Below are positions 23,997 through 34,968 of a stretch of 64,000 bases of DNA, piece after piece. Made by a program: the position numbers and the translations under genes. The DNA lies in assembly GCF_013366925.1 (NCBI RefSeq), contig NZ_JAALDK010000001.1, forward strand, positions 3,899,165 to 3,963,164. The letters are read 5' to 3'. The stretch comes from Paraburkholderia youngii. Its GTDB lineage: Bacteria > Pseudomonadota > Gammaproteobacteria > Burkholderiales > Burkholderiaceae. Below the pieces are notes generated by a model that ran no database searches, was not told the origin of the DNA, and saw nothing but the letters and a program-made list of their open reading frames with translations. Every line of letters starts with the position of its first letter. Position 1 is the stretch's first letter.

Positions 23997-25415
23997 TTAG
24001 CGTAGCACCTTGCCCGGATTCATCAGGTTCAGCGGATCGAGCGCCTGCTTGATCGCGCGCATCATCCGCACCTCGACGTCCTGTTTGTAGTGCGCGGCTT
24101 CGTCGATCTTCAGCTGGCCAAGTCCGTGTTCCGCGCTGATGCTGCCGCGGTGCGCATTCACGCTGTCGTAGACGATCCGGTTGATCGGGCTCTGATACTG
24201 GCGCAGAAACGCCTTCGCATCGACGCCCTCGGGCGCCTGCACGTTGTAGTGCAGATTGCCGTCGCCGAGATGGCCGAACGTGACCATGCGCGCGCCCGGC
24301 GCGGCTTGCGCGATCGCGGCATCGGTCGCTTCGATGAAGTGGCCGATGCGTGAGATCGGCACCGCGATGTCGTGCTTGATGTTCAGGCCTTCCTCGGCCT
24401 GCGCGAGCGGAATGTGCTCGCGCAGATTCCAGAACGCGCGCGACTGCGCGAGGTTTTCCGCGACCACGGCGTCTTCGACGAGACCCTGTTCGAGCGCGGT
24501 TTCCATCAGCCCCTCGAACAGCCTGCGCGCGTGCTCTTCGCTTTCGCTGTCCGACAGTTCGAGCAGCACGATTTGCGCATGCGGTTCGGCGAATGGATAA
24601 CGCATCTGTTCGAAATGCCGGCCAACGAGGCGCAGGCAGAAATCCGACATCAGTTCGAAGCCGGTCAGGAGCGGCCCGGCGACGCGTTGCGTGAGCGCGA
24701 GAAAATCGAGCGCCGCATGCGGCGATGCGAGCGCGGCGAGCGCGGTCACGCGCGCGGCCGGCTGCGGATGCAGCTTCATCACCGCCGCGGTGATCAGGCC
24801 GAGCGTGCCTTCCGCGCCGATGAACAGGTCGCGCAGATCGTAGCCGGTGTTGTCCTTGCGCAGCCCGCGCAGGCCGTCCCACAGGTCGCCTTGCGGCGTC
24901 ACCAGTTCGAGGCCGAGGCACAGCTCGCGCGTGGTGCCATAGCGCAGCACGCCGGTGCCGCCCGCGTTGGTCGACAGATTGCCGCCGATCGTGCAGCTGC
25001 CTTCGGCGGCGAGGCTCAGCGCAAACAGACGCCCGGCCGCTTCGGCGTGCTTCTGCACGTCGGCGAGGATCACGCCGGCTTCGACGGTGATCGTGTTGTT
25101 GTGCGGATCGATGTCGCGCACGCGATTCAGGCGACGCAGGCTGATGACCGCCTGCGCGCCGCTGGCGTCAGGTGTCGCGCCGCCTGCGAGGCCGGTGTTG
25201 CCGCCCTGCGGCACCAGCGCGACGCGATGTTCGACCGCGAGCCTGACGAGCGCGGCGGCTTGCGCGGACGTGGCCGGGCACAGCACCGCGCAGGCCGCGC
25301 CGGTGTAGCGGCGGCGCCAGTCGGTCAGAAAGGGAGCGGTGTCGTGCGGATCGGTCAGGACGTGAGCCGCGCCGATGGCGTCGCGGCAGGCGGCGAGAAA
25401 AGCGGTGTGTTTCAT
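23997..25415 (-). CDS. FAD-binding oxidase, D-2-hydroxyacid dehydrogenase (GlcD/D2HGDH) type
   Basis: A 472-residue vanillyl-alcohol-oxidase-fold flavoprotein. The PCMH FAD domain covers ~40-220 (VPQGGNTGLAGGATPDASGA, then GGNLSTNAGGTGVLRYGTTR), the cap domain ~225-450 carries HLGDGNLHYNV, and the C-terminus has EHGLGQLKI. The HxDGNxH metal motif and EHG motif are typical of D-lactate, glycolate and D-2-hydroxyglutarate dehydrogenases. I start at ATG 25415 (MKHTAFLAACRDAIG), although the frame is open further upstream into the DUF2069 gene. No Fe-S partner subunit is present. Likely respiratory-chain linked. Confidence 0.82.
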   Translation of the reverse strand: MKHTAFLAACRDAIGAAHVLTDPHDTAPFLTDWRRRYTGAACAVLCPATSAQAAALVRLAVEHRVALVPQGGNTGLAGGATPDASGAQAVISLRRLNRVRDIDPHNNTITVEAGVILADVQKHAEAAGRLFALSLAAEGSCTIGGNLSTNAGGTGVLRYGTTRELCLGLELVTPQGDLWDGLRGLRKDNTGYDLRDLFIGAEGTLGLITAAVMKLHPQPAARVTALAALASPHAALDFLALTQRVAGPLLTGFELMSDFCLRLVGRHFEQMRYPFAEPHAQIVLLELSDSESEEHARRLFEGLMETALEQGLVEDAVVAENLAQSRAFWNLREHIPLAQAEEGLNIKHDIAVPISRIGHFIEATDAAIAQAAPGARMVTFGHLGDGNLHYNVQAPEGVDAKAFLRQYQSPINRIVYDSVNAHRGSISAEHGLGQLKIDEAAHYKQDVEVRMMRAIKQALDPLNLMNPGKVLR

Positions 25416-25447
25416 GCGGATCGGTTGACGGTTTTGAGGCTTGGACG

Positions 25448-25966
25448 TCAGCGGGGCGGGGTTGGTTCGCCGGTGGTTTGCTTTGCAGCCTGCTTTGCGG
25501 CTTGCTTCGCGGCTCGTTTCGCCGCGCGCTTGAACGGCCCGACATACGCGAGCGCGCAGGCGAAGAAGACCACGGCGAGCGCCGCTTGCAGCCAGCCGAG
25601 CCGCGCGCCCAAGCCATGATCGCTCCAGCCGCGCACGACGCCTTCGGCGAAATACAGCAGGATCAGCATCGACGCCCATTGCATCGTATAGAGCCGACGT
25701 CGCCACACGCCGGGCAACGCGGAGAGCAACGGCAACGCCTTCAGCACGAGCAGCGAGCCGCCAGGCCGCAATGGCGCGAGCCACCATTCCCATGCGACCG
25801 CCAGCACGATCATCGCGACCAGTGTGAAAGCGGCGACGAGCGCGGCGGCGGCTTTGGGCTGCACGGGTGCAACGGTTGCGGCTGCCGACGTGCTTGCGAA
25901 TTCCGCGCCGCTGGCGTCCCGACGGGCGTCGCGGCGTTCGGTTGGTTGCGGATGCGGGTCGTTCAC
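25448..25966 (-). CDS. DUF2069 membrane protein
   Basis: A 172-residue protein starting at GTG 25966, 10 bases after the wrbA stop. Three to four membrane helices lie between residues ~40 and ~155 (AALVAAFTLVAMIVLAVAWE; LLVLKALPLLSALPGVW; WASMLILLYFAEGVVRGW; AALAVVFFACALAYVGPF). The C-terminus is a run of Lys/Ala repeats (KRAAKRAAKQAAKQAAKQ) encoded by near-repeats. DUF2069 genes commonly follow wrbA in beta- and gammaproteobacteria; function unknown. A much longer open frame upstream overlaps wrbA and is unlikely. Confidence 0.8.
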   Translation of the reverse strand: MNDPHPQPTERRDARRDASGAEFASTSAAATVAPVQPKAAAALVAAFTLVAMIVLAVAWEWWLAPLRPGGSLLVLKALPLLSALPGVWRRRLYTMQWASMLILLYFAEGVVRGWSDHGLGARLGWLQAALAVVFFACALAYVGPFKRAAKRAAKQAAKQAAKQTTGEPTPPR

Positions 25967-25976
25967 GGCTTTGCGC

Positions 25977-28032
<2,056 letters not shown>

Positions 28033-28036
28033 CAGG

Positions 28037-28056
28037 GCGGCTCGACTTCGAGCCGC
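28037..28056. terminator. Hairpin between convergent genes
   Basis: GCGGCTCG, loop ACTT, CGAGCCGC: a perfect 8-bp stem 4 bases after the YihY-family stop and 10 bases before the end of the convergent DUF962 gene. No T-run follows, so termination by it is tentative. Confidence 0.4.
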
Positions 28057-28066
28057 GTTGGTAAAA

Positions 28067-28387
28067 CTACAACGAAATCTTCCCCACGCAGATGTCCTTG
28101 AACATCACCCAGTCGCCCATCAGGCTGTAAAGCGGATGACGGAACGTGGCCGGTTTGTTCTTTTCGAAGAAGAAATGGCCGACCCACGCGAAGCCATAGC
28201 CGCACACCACGGCCGCCGGCAGCCATACCCAGTTGCCGGTGGCGAGCGCCATCGCGAGAAAGCCAATGACTCCGAGCGAGCCGACGAAATGCAGCCGCCG
28301 CGACGCGATGTTGCGATGCTCGCTCAGGTAGTACGGATAAAACTCCGCGAAGCTCGCGAAGTGATCGGTATGTGCTGTATGAGCCAT
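28067..28387 (-). CDS. DUF962/Mpo1-like membrane protein
   Basis: A 106-residue protein with two to three membrane helices and the family motifs FYPYYLSEHRNIASRRLHF and GHFFFEKNKPATFRHPLYSL. The yeast relative Mpo1 is an iron-dependent dioxygenase acting on 2-hydroxy fatty acids, using conserved His residues of the kind seen here; bacterial function is not established. ATG 28387 follows GGAGG at a 6-base spacing, better than the in-frame ATG 11 codons upstream. Confidence 0.85.
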   Translation of the reverse strand: MAHTAHTDHFASFAEFYPYYLSEHRNIASRRLHFVGSLGVIGFLAMALATGNWVWLPAAVVCGYGFAWVGHFFFEKNKPATFRHPLYSLMGDWVMFKDICVGKISL

Positions 28388-28503
28388 AGCGGCCTCCGGA
28401 GGCTGAAAAGACAGCTTCAATCATTCTCCGGCGATCGCCTGCCTAACGCAACCTGGCCATTCGGCCGATGGCGCGGCGGGTTCGGCGTGGATATCGTCGT
28501 GAT

Positions 28504-29337
28504 TCAGCGCCCTTCGTGCGGTGCCCGCGTGGCGAAGCTGTACAGCGCATCGAGCGTCGCGTCGGGTTGCTCGGTCATCAACGCGTGGCCCGCATCGAGC
28601 GTGACGGTGTCGACCGGCGTGCCCGCCTGCGCGAGCGCATCGGCGAGCGCTTTCGCCGCGCGCGGTGGCGTCATCGCGTCGCGGCGGCCGACGATCAGGC
28701 GCGTCGCGCAACGCACCTGCGCCGCGCGGGCGAGGCCGTCCGCATAGGTATGGCAGGCGGTGAAATCGGTGTGGAACAGATGCGGCTCGCCGCTGGCGGA
28801 CACGTGCTCCATCAGCCGCTGGTTCATACCGTGCAGCCAGAAGCCGGGGCCGGGGCACGAGGGCTTCGCGGCGAGCGTCGAATGCGACCACTGGTTGACC
28901 ATGTCGATCGCCTCGGGCTCGCGATTGAGCGCCGCGTCGAGCAGCGCGTCGGAGACCGTCATCGGCAGCGCGGTCGCGAGCAGCGCAAGATGCGTGGCGC
29001 GCTGCGGATAGCGGCCGGCGAAGTCGAGCGCGATCAGCGAGCCCATGCTGTGACCGGCGACGAACGCACGCGTGACGCCCACGGCATCGAGCAGCGCGGC
29101 GAGCCAGTCCGCCAGCGCGGCGATGCTGGCGAGCGCGGGGCCGGCGCTGCGTCGGTGGCCCGGCAGGTCGAGCGCGAGCACGCCGAAGCCGTGATGCGCG
29201 AAATAGCGGCTTTGGAGCGCCCACACGCTGTGATCGTGCTCGGCGCCGTGGATGAACACCGCGGTCGGCAGGCCCGCGTCGAAGGGTTTGCCGCCGGTGT
29301 AGGCGTAGGCCGGTTTGCCTTGGACGGTGACGATCAT
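28504..29337 (-). CDS. Alpha/beta hydrolase
   Basis: A 277-residue serine hydrolase. FIHGAEHDHSVW contains the oxyanion HG, GHSMGS the nucleophile Ser (about residue 97), VGRRDAMTP the acidic residue region and DAGHALM the catalytic His. The start overlaps the metY stop by 4 bases (ATGA), so it is translated with metY. Substrate unknown; a role linked to sulfur amino acid metabolism, such as an acyl or ester hydrolase, would be a guess. Confidence 0.85.
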   Translation of the reverse strand: MIVTVQGKPAYAYTGGKPFDAGLPTAVFIHGAEHDHSVWALQSRYFAHHGFGVLALDLPGHRRSAGPALASIAALADWLAALLDAVGVTRAFVAGHSMGSLIALDFAGRYPQRATHLALLATALPMTVSDALLDAALNREPEAIDMVNQWSHSTLAAKPSCPGPGFWLHGMNQRLMEHVSASGEPHLFHTDFTACHTYADGLARAAQVRCATRLIVGRRDAMTPPRAAKALADALAQAGTPVDTVTLDAGHALMTEQPDATLDALYSFATRAPHEGR

Positions 29338-30671
29338 GGGGACTCCGGGCGGGCGGGGGCGTTCGTGGCGGTGGGCGCCGCAGCGGCGGTTCTTTGCGCG
29401 GCCTTCAGCGCGCGCTTGAGATCGTCGATCAGGTCATCCGGATCTTCGAGGCCGATCGACAGACGGATCGTGCCTTCGGTGATACCGGCCGCGGCGAGCG
29501 CGGCGGCATCCATGCGGAAGTGCGTCGTCGATGCCGGGTGGATCACCAGCGAGCGCGCGTCGCCGACGTTCGCGAGGTGCGAGAACAGCGTCAGCGCTTC
29601 GATGAAGGCGCGCCCGGCCGCGCGGTCGCCGCGCAGGTTGAAGCTGAACACCGCTCCGGCGCCGCGCGGTAGCAGCCGCTTCGCGAGCGCGTGGTCGGGA
29701 TGCGTCGGCAGCTCGGGATAGGCAACCGATTCGACCACCGCATGAGCGGCGAGAAACTCGACCACGCGGCGTGTGTTGGCGACGTGCCGTTCCATGCGCA
29801 ACGGCAGCGTCTCGATGCCTTGCAGCAGTTGCCACGCGGCCTGCGGATGCAGGCACGCGCCGAAATCGCGCAAGCCTTCGCGCCGCGCGCGCAGCAGGAA
29901 CGGCGCGACGGTGCTTTCCTCGGCGAACACCATGCCGTGGAAACCGTCGTATGGCTCGGTGAACTCGGGAAAGAGGCCGGAAGCCTCGAAGTCGAACGTG
30001 CCGCCGTCGACCAGCACGCCGCCGATCGTCGTGCCGTGGCCGCCGAGAAACTTGGTCGCCGAGTGGTAGACGAAGTCGGCGCCGTGCTCGAACGGGCGCA
30101 GCAGGTAGGGCGTCGTGAAGGTCGAATCGACCAGCAGCGGCACGCGGTGCGCGTGTGCGATCTGCGCGAGCGCGGCGATGTCGAGCACCTCGAGGCCCGG
30201 ATTGCCGAGCGTTTCGCCGAATAGCAGGCGCGTGTTGGGGCGCAGCGCGGCGCGCCACGCGTTGAGGTCGCCGGGCTTCACGAAGGTCGTCTCGATACCG
30301 AAGCGCCGCAGCGTGTAGTGCAGCAGATTGTGCGAGCCGCCGTACAGCGCGCTCGACGCGACGATGTGGGAGCCGGCGCCCATCAGCGTCGCGATCGCCA
30401 GATGCAGCGCGGCCTGGCCGCTTGCGGTGCCGATCGCGCCGGCGCCGTTTTCGAGCGCGGCGACGCGCTCTTCGAACACGGCGACGGTCGGATTCGAGAT
30501 GCGCGAGTAGACGTGGCCGGCGCGCTCCATGTTGAACAGCGCGGCGGCGTGGTCCGAGTCGCGGAATGAAAACGACGTGGTCTGGTAGATCGGCGTCGCG
30601 CGCGCGCCGGTGGCGGGGTCGGGGGCAGCGCCGGCGTGCAGCGCAAGCGTATCGAAACGGTTGGCGGACAT
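29334..30671 (-). CDS. O-acetylhomoserine sulfhydrylase-type PLP enzyme
   Basis: A 445-residue cystathionine gamma-synthase-family enzyme. It should join sulfide (or methanethiol) to O-acetyl- or O-succinylhomoserine to make homocysteine. Motifs: ATPIYQTTSFSFRDSDHAA, SRISNPTVAVFEERVAALE, the PLP-stacking SALYGGSHNL, and the Schiff-base Lys in VYHSATKFLGGHGTTIGG. Length (~430-445) matches MetY rather than MetZ/MetB (~390). I start at ATG 30671 (MSANRFDTLALHAG). Upstream of and overlapping the alpha/beta hydrolase gene. Confidence 0.85.
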   Translation of the reverse strand: MSANRFDTLALHAGAAPDPATGARATPIYQTTSFSFRDSDHAAALFNMERAGHVYSRISNPTVAVFEERVAALENGAGAIGTASGQAALHLAIATLMGAGSHIVASSALYGGSHNLLHYTLRRFGIETTFVKPGDLNAWRAALRPNTRLLFGETLGNPGLEVLDIAALAQIAHAHRVPLLVDSTFTTPYLLRPFEHGADFVYHSATKFLGGHGTTIGGVLVDGGTFDFEASGLFPEFTEPYDGFHGMVFAEESTVAPFLLRARREGLRDFGACLHPQAAWQLLQGIETLPLRMERHVANTRRVVEFLAAHAVVESVAYPELPTHPDHALAKRLLPRGAGAVFSFNLRGDRAAGRAFIEALTLFSHLANVGDARSLVIHPASTTHFRMDAAALAAAGITEGTIRLSIGLEDPDDLIDDLKRALKAAQRTAAAAPTATNAPARPESP

Positions 30672-30851
30672 CGTGTGCGGCGGGCCGCGAGGGGCCACGC
30701 GAATGATCAGGGTAGGCCGGCCATCCTATCATTGGCGCGCGCCGCTTCAAGCGCGGTTTTCCCGTGGGATGGACCGCGGATTTGTGCGGCTCGTGCCGGG
30801 AGCGGGGCATGCTCGCTATCTGGAAGTCAGATGAATTGGAGCCCCCGAAAC

Positions 30852-30886
30852 CCCGCCGAGCCTTGGCTGGCGGGCCGCTTTCCTTT
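30852..30886 (+). terminator. Possible terminator or leader hairpin before the CBS gene
   Basis: CCCGCC-G-AGCC, loop TT, GGCT-G-GCGGG form an interrupted stem at 30852-30875, followed by CCGCTTTCCTTTT. It lies ~85 bases before the CBS gene start. It could terminate upstream transcription or be part of the leader. Confidence 0.3.
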
Positions 30887-30958
30887 TATGGGCCTTTCCG
30901 ATAGGATCGAAACAACCATTTAATGCACTGCAAGATTGGCGGTACCAGGAGATAGATC

Positions 30959-31426
30959 ATGCGAGTCAGCGACATTCTTAAAGTCAAGGGCAACACCCTT
31001 TTTACGGTCACGCCGGATACCACGCTGCATGACGCCGTCATTACCATGGCCGAGCACGACATCGGCTCGCTCGTCGTGATGGAGTACGGCGACCTCGTCG
31101 GCATGCTGACGTTTCGCGAAATCATTCTGACCTTGAGGGAAAACGGCGGCAGCGTCGGTACTTCGACGATCCGCAAGGTGATGGACGACCATCCGCTCAC
31201 CTGCACGCCCGAAACCGACGTCAACGAAGTGCGCCGCATGATGCTCGAGCATCACGTGCGTTATCTGCCGGTCATGGAAAGCCGCACGCTGATGGGCGTC
31301 ATCTCGTTTTACGACGTCGCGAAGGCGGTGGTCGAGGAGCAGGGGTTCGAGAATCGCATGCTGAAGGCCTATATCCGCGACTGGCCGGAAGAGCAGGAAG
31401 GACAGGATCAGCAGCCGGCGCGTTGA
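30959..31426 (+). CDS. Two-CBS-domain protein
   Basis: A 155-residue protein consisting almost only of two CBS domains (residues ~6-60 and ~72-128), which form a Bateman module binding adenine nucleotides. Typical segments are TVTPDTTLHDAVITMAEHDI and CTPETDVNEVRRMMLEHHVR. Such stand-alone proteins often sense energy status and regulate partner enzymes. AGGAG lies just upstream. It appears monocistronic, with a possible terminator downstream. Confidence 0.88.
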   Translation: MRVSDILKVKGNTLFTVTPDTTLHDAVITMAEHDIGSLVVMEYGDLVGMLTFREIILTLRENGGSVGTSTIRKVMDDHPLTCTPETDVNEVRRMMLEHHVRYLPVMESRTLMGVISFYDVAKAVVEEQGFENRMLKAYIRDWPEEQEGQDQQPAR

Positions 31427-31487
31427 TGCGCGTGGCTCGAAGGTCGCGCTCCGGCCGTCGCCGCGAGCGCGAATCCGCCGACAGGGC

Positions 31488-31514
31488 GCGCGCGCAAGCG
31501 GGCGCTTTTTTTGT
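31488..31514 (+). terminator. Possible terminator after the CBS gene
   Basis: A GC-rich imperfect stem (GCGCGCGC, AAGC, GGGCGC) is followed by seven T residues at about 31506-31512. The T-run is clear but the stem is imperfect. Confidence 0.35.
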
Positions 31515-31615
31515 GTCCGGGCCGGTGCCCGGATCTGGAGCGCGCGTCGCACCGGCCCGTTTGTCCGCCGCTCCGCGCGCTTCATCGCCATTTTCCGCGC
31601 CGTTGTTCTGACTTC

Positions 31616-33553
31616 ATGAACGATCGTCCGTTGCCTGCCGCCCGCCGCGCCGCTCGCGCGCACGAAGCGCACGAATCCCAGTTCCGCCTGCTCCGCCAGC
31701 GCCGTTTCGCGCCGTTCTTCTGGACACAGTTTCTCGGCGCGATGAACGACAACGTGTTCAAGATCGGCTTCACGTCGCTCGTCACCTATCAGGCGGCGCA
31801 GTTTTCGGGCGTCGATCCGAAAACCGCGGCGTTCCTGATCTCCGCGATTTTCATTCTGCCGTTCGTGCTGTTCTCGGCCACTTCCGGCCAGATCGCGGAC
31901 AAGTACGACAAGGCGTTGCTCACGCGACTCGTCAAGACTTTCGAGATCGCGGTGATGCTGGTCGGCGGCGCGGGCTTCTGGCTGCATAGCGCGCCGCTGC
32001 TGTATCTGTGCACGTTCCTGATGGGCGTGCATTCGACCGTATTCGGGCCGGTCAAGTACTCGTATCTGCCGCAGCATCTGTCGAAGGCCGAATTGGTCGG
32101 CGGCAACGGCATGATCGAGATGGGCACCTTCGTCGCGATCCTGGTCGGCACGATCGTCGGCGGCGCGGGCGCGGGGTTCGCCGAGCATGGCGCGGTGGTG
32201 CTCGCTGGCGCGTGTATCGCGATCGCGCTGATCGGGCGCGGCGTGTCCGGCTTCGTGCCGGCTACGCCCGCGCCGCAGCCCGGCTTGCGCATCAACTGGA
32301 ACCCGGTCAGCGAAACGTGGCGCAATCTGAAGCTCGCGCACGAAAACCGCACGGTGTTTCTGAGCCTGCTCGGCATCTCGTGGCTGTGGTTCGTCGGTGC
32401 GACGTTCCTCGCGTCGTTCTTCAATTTTGCGAAGGACGTGCTGTCCGCCGATCCGGACGTCGTGACCGTGCTGCTCGCCACGTTTTCGATCGGCATCGGC
32501 ATTGGCTCGCTGCTGTGCGAACGGCTGTCGAAGCGGCGGATCGAAGTCGGCCTCGTGCCGCTCGGCTCGATCGGCATGAGCGTGTTCGCGATCGATCTTT
32601 TTTTTGCGAGCCATGCGCTGCCGCCGGCGGGGAATCTGCTCAGCGTCGGGGAATTTCTCGCGCGGCTCGCACATTGGCGCGTGCTCGCCGATCTGTTCCT
32701 GCTGGCGATGTTTGGCGGCTTCTACAGCGTGCCGCTGTATGCGCTGATTCAGAGCCGTAGCCAGCCGAGTCATCGCGCGCGCATCATCGCCGCGAACAAT
32801 ATCCTCAACTCGCTGTTCATGATCGTGTCGGCGCTGATGGCGATGGGCCTGACCGCCGCGGGCTTCGCCATTCCGGCAATTTTTCTCGTCACCGCGCTGC
32901 TGAACGTGGTGGTCGCGGGCTACATCTATTCGCTCGTGCCCGAGTTTCTGCTGCGCTTCGTTGCGTGGCTGCTCGTGCATACGTTTTACCGGATCCGGCT
33001 CGTGCACGCGGAGCGGATTCCGGAGCGCGGCGCGGCGGTGCTCGTGTGCAACCACGTCAGTTTCGTCGATGCGATCGTCATCATGGCCGAAAGCCCGCGG
33101 CCGATCCGCTTCGTGATGGACCATCAAATCTTCCGCTCGCCGTTCGTCGGCTGGCTATTCCGGCATGCGAAGGCGATTCCGATCGCGCCCGCGCATCAGG
33201 ACGCGGCGCTGCTCTCGCGTGCGTACGATCTGTGCGCGCGGGCGCTCGCGGACGGCGAACTCGTCTGCATCTTTCCCGAAGGCAAGCTGACGCGCACGGG
33301 TGAGCTGAACCCGTTTCGCCACGGCGTCGCCGAGATCGTCAGACGCACGCCGGCGCCGGTTATTCCGATGGCGCTGCGTGGTCTGTGGGGCAGCGTGTTT
33401 TCGCGCGCGGTCGATGCCCACTGGCCGCGTCCGCTCAGAAAGGGCGTGATGAGCCGGCTGAGCCTCGCGGTCGGCGAGCCGATCGACCCGGCGCTCGCGA
33501 CGCCGGAAACACTGCAGCAGATCGTGACCGAGTTGCGCGGCGCGCGCAAATAG
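31616..33553 (+). CDS. MFS lysophospholipid transporter/acyltransferase fusion (LplT-PlsC type)
   Basis: A 645-residue two-domain protein. Residues ~25-425 are an MFS unit with ~12 helices (FFWTQFLGAMNDNVFKIGFT; FGPVKYSYLPQHLSKAELVG), resembling LplT lysophospholipid flippases. Residues ~445-640 are a PlsC acyltransferase with the HX4D motif NHVSFVD and the FPEGKLTRTGEL motif. The fusion suggests import and re-acylation of lysophospholipids in one protein, as in E. coli LplT-Aas, but it lacks the acyl-ACP synthetase part found in Aas. Start is ATG 31616; upstream frame is unlikely. Monocistronic, 139 bases before aroC. Confidence 0.88.
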   Translation: MNDRPLPAARRAARAHEAHESQFRLLRQRRFAPFFWTQFLGAMNDNVFKIGFTSLVTYQAAQFSGVDPKTAAFLISAIFILPFVLFSATSGQIADKYDKALLTRLVKTFEIAVMLVGGAGFWLHSAPLLYLCTFLMGVHSTVFGPVKYSYLPQHLSKAELVGGNGMIEMGTFVAILVGTIVGGAGAGFAEHGAVVLAGACIAIALIGRGVSGFVPATPAPQPGLRINWNPVSETWRNLKLAHENRTVFLSLLGISWLWFVGATFLASFFNFAKDVLSADPDVVTVLLATFSIGIGIGSLLCERLSKRRIEVGLVPLGSIGMSVFAIDLFFASHALPPAGNLLSVGEFLARLAHWRVLADLFLLAMFGGFYSVPLYALIQSRSQPSHRARIIAANNILNSLFMIVSALMAMGLTAAGFAIPAIFLVTALLNVVVAGYIYSLVPEFLLRFVAWLLVHTFYRIRLVHAERIPERGAAVLVCNHVSFVDAIVIMAESPRPIRFVMDHQIFRSPFVGWLFRHAKAIPIAPAHQDAALLSRAYDLCARALADGELVCIFPEGKLTRTGELNPFRHGVAEIVRRTPAPVIPMALRGLWGSVFSRAVDAHWPRPLRKGVMSRLSLAVGEPIDPALATPETLQQIVTELRGARK

Positions 33554-33692
33554 CCTTGGGCCGGTGCGCGGATGCCGAGGTCGCTAGCTCGTCCACTATC
33601 ACCCGCATTCGGCAGCGCTGTCGCCACGCCCGTCTTCGGGGCGAGCGGGCTGGCATAATAGCGTTCTCCCCGAATTTCTTTGGACGACGCTC

Positions 33693-34793
33693 ATGTCCGG
33701 CAACACGCTCGGTACGCTTTTCACTGTCACGACCTTCGGCGAATCGCACGGCCCCGCTATCGGCTGCGTGATCGACGGCTGCCCGCCGGGCATGGCGCTC
33801 AACGAAGCCGATATCCAGTTCGAACTCGATCGCCGCAAGCCGGGCACGTCGCGCCACGTGACGCAGCGCCAGGAAGAGGACAGGGTCGAGATCCTGTCGG
33901 GCGTGTTCGAAGGTCAAACCACCGGCGCGCCGATCGCGCTGCTGATACGCAATACCGACCAGCGCAGCAAGGACTACGGCAACATCGCCGAGACGTTCCG
34001 CCCGGGCCACGCCGACTACACGTACTGGCAGAAGTACGGCATTCGCGATTACCGCGGCGGCGGCCGCTCGTCGGCACGGCTGACGGCGCCCACGGTCGCG
34101 GCGGGCGCGGTGGCGAAGAAGTGGCTGCGCGAGAAGTTCGGCACCGAGATTCGCGGCTATATGGCCGCGCTCGGCGAGATCGACGTGCCGTTCGTCGATT
34201 GGGCGCAGGTGCGCGAAAACCCGTTCTTCGTGCCGAATGCGCAGATCGTTCCGCAGCTCGAGGCGTATATGGACGCGCTGCGCAAGGACGGTGATTCGAT
34301 CGGCGCGCGCATCAACGTGGTCGCCTCCGGTGTGCCGGTCGGCCTCGGCGAGCCGCTGTTCGACCGTCTCGACGCCGACATCGCGCACGCGATGATGGGC
34401 ATCAACGCGGTGAAGGGCGTCGAGATCGGTGCGGGCTTCGCGAGCGTCGCGCAACGCGGCTCGGTGCATGGCGACGAGCTGACGCCGGAGGGCTTCGTCG
34501 GCAATCACGCGGGCGGGGTGCTCGGCGGCATTTCGACGGGACAGGACATCACGGTGTCGATCGCGATCAAACCGACCTCGAGCATTCGCACGCCGCGCCG
34601 TTCGATCGACAAGGCGGGACAGCCGGTGGTCGTCGAAACCTTCGGGCGGCACGACCCGTGCGTCGGCATTCGCGCGACGCCGATCGCCGAGTCGATGCTT
34701 GCGCTCGTGCTGATCGATCACGCGCTGCGCCATCGCGCGCAATGCGGCGATGTGGCCGTGAGCACGCCGAAGATCGCGGCGAGCGCGCCGTAA
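33693..34793 (+). CDS. aroC: Chorismate synthase
   Basis: A 366-residue FMN-dependent enzyme that converts EPSP to chorismate, the last shikimate step. Diagnostic sequences are [18 protein letters not shown] near the N-terminus, [20 protein letters not shown], the [10 protein letters not shown] segment, [11 protein letters not shown] and [11 protein letters not shown]. Length is normal for the family. It stands alone here, between an MFS/PlsC gene and the convergent ETF-QO gene. Confidence 0.95.
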   Translation: MSGNTLGTLFTVTTFGESHGPAIGCVIDGCPPGMALNEADIQFELDRRKPGTSRHVTQRQEEDRVEILSGVFEGQTTGAPIALLIRNTDQRSKDYGNIAETFRPGHADYTYWQKYGIRDYRGGGRSSARLTAPTVAAGAVAKKWLREKFGTEIRGYMAALGEIDVPFVDWAQVRENPFFVPNAQIVPQLEAYMDALRKDGDSIGARINVVASGVPVGLGEPLFDRLDADIAHAMMGINAVKGVEIGAGFASVAQRGSVHGDELTPEGFVGNHAGGVLGGISTGQDITVSIAIKPTSSIRTPRRSIDKAGQPVVVETFGRHDPCVGIRATPIAESMLALVLIDHALRHRAQCGDVAVSTPKIAASAP

Positions 34794-34968
34794 CGCTGAC
34801 GCGGCCCCGAGATTGGCGGCGAACGAGCCGCCATGAAAATGAATAGCGAAGGGGACGGACGAAACGCGCGAGAATGCGCGCAGACGAAGGCGCGAGCGCG
34901 CTATCGGAATTTGCCTTCGCGACGCTGCCGCTTATCGCACAGCGCCGCAAAAGCAAACAGCACAACAA

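Noticed and set aside
30920..33127. 735-residue antisense frame over the CBS and MFS/PlsC genes
   Set aside because: Low-complexity Arg/His/Gln-rich shadow of real genes on the plus strand.
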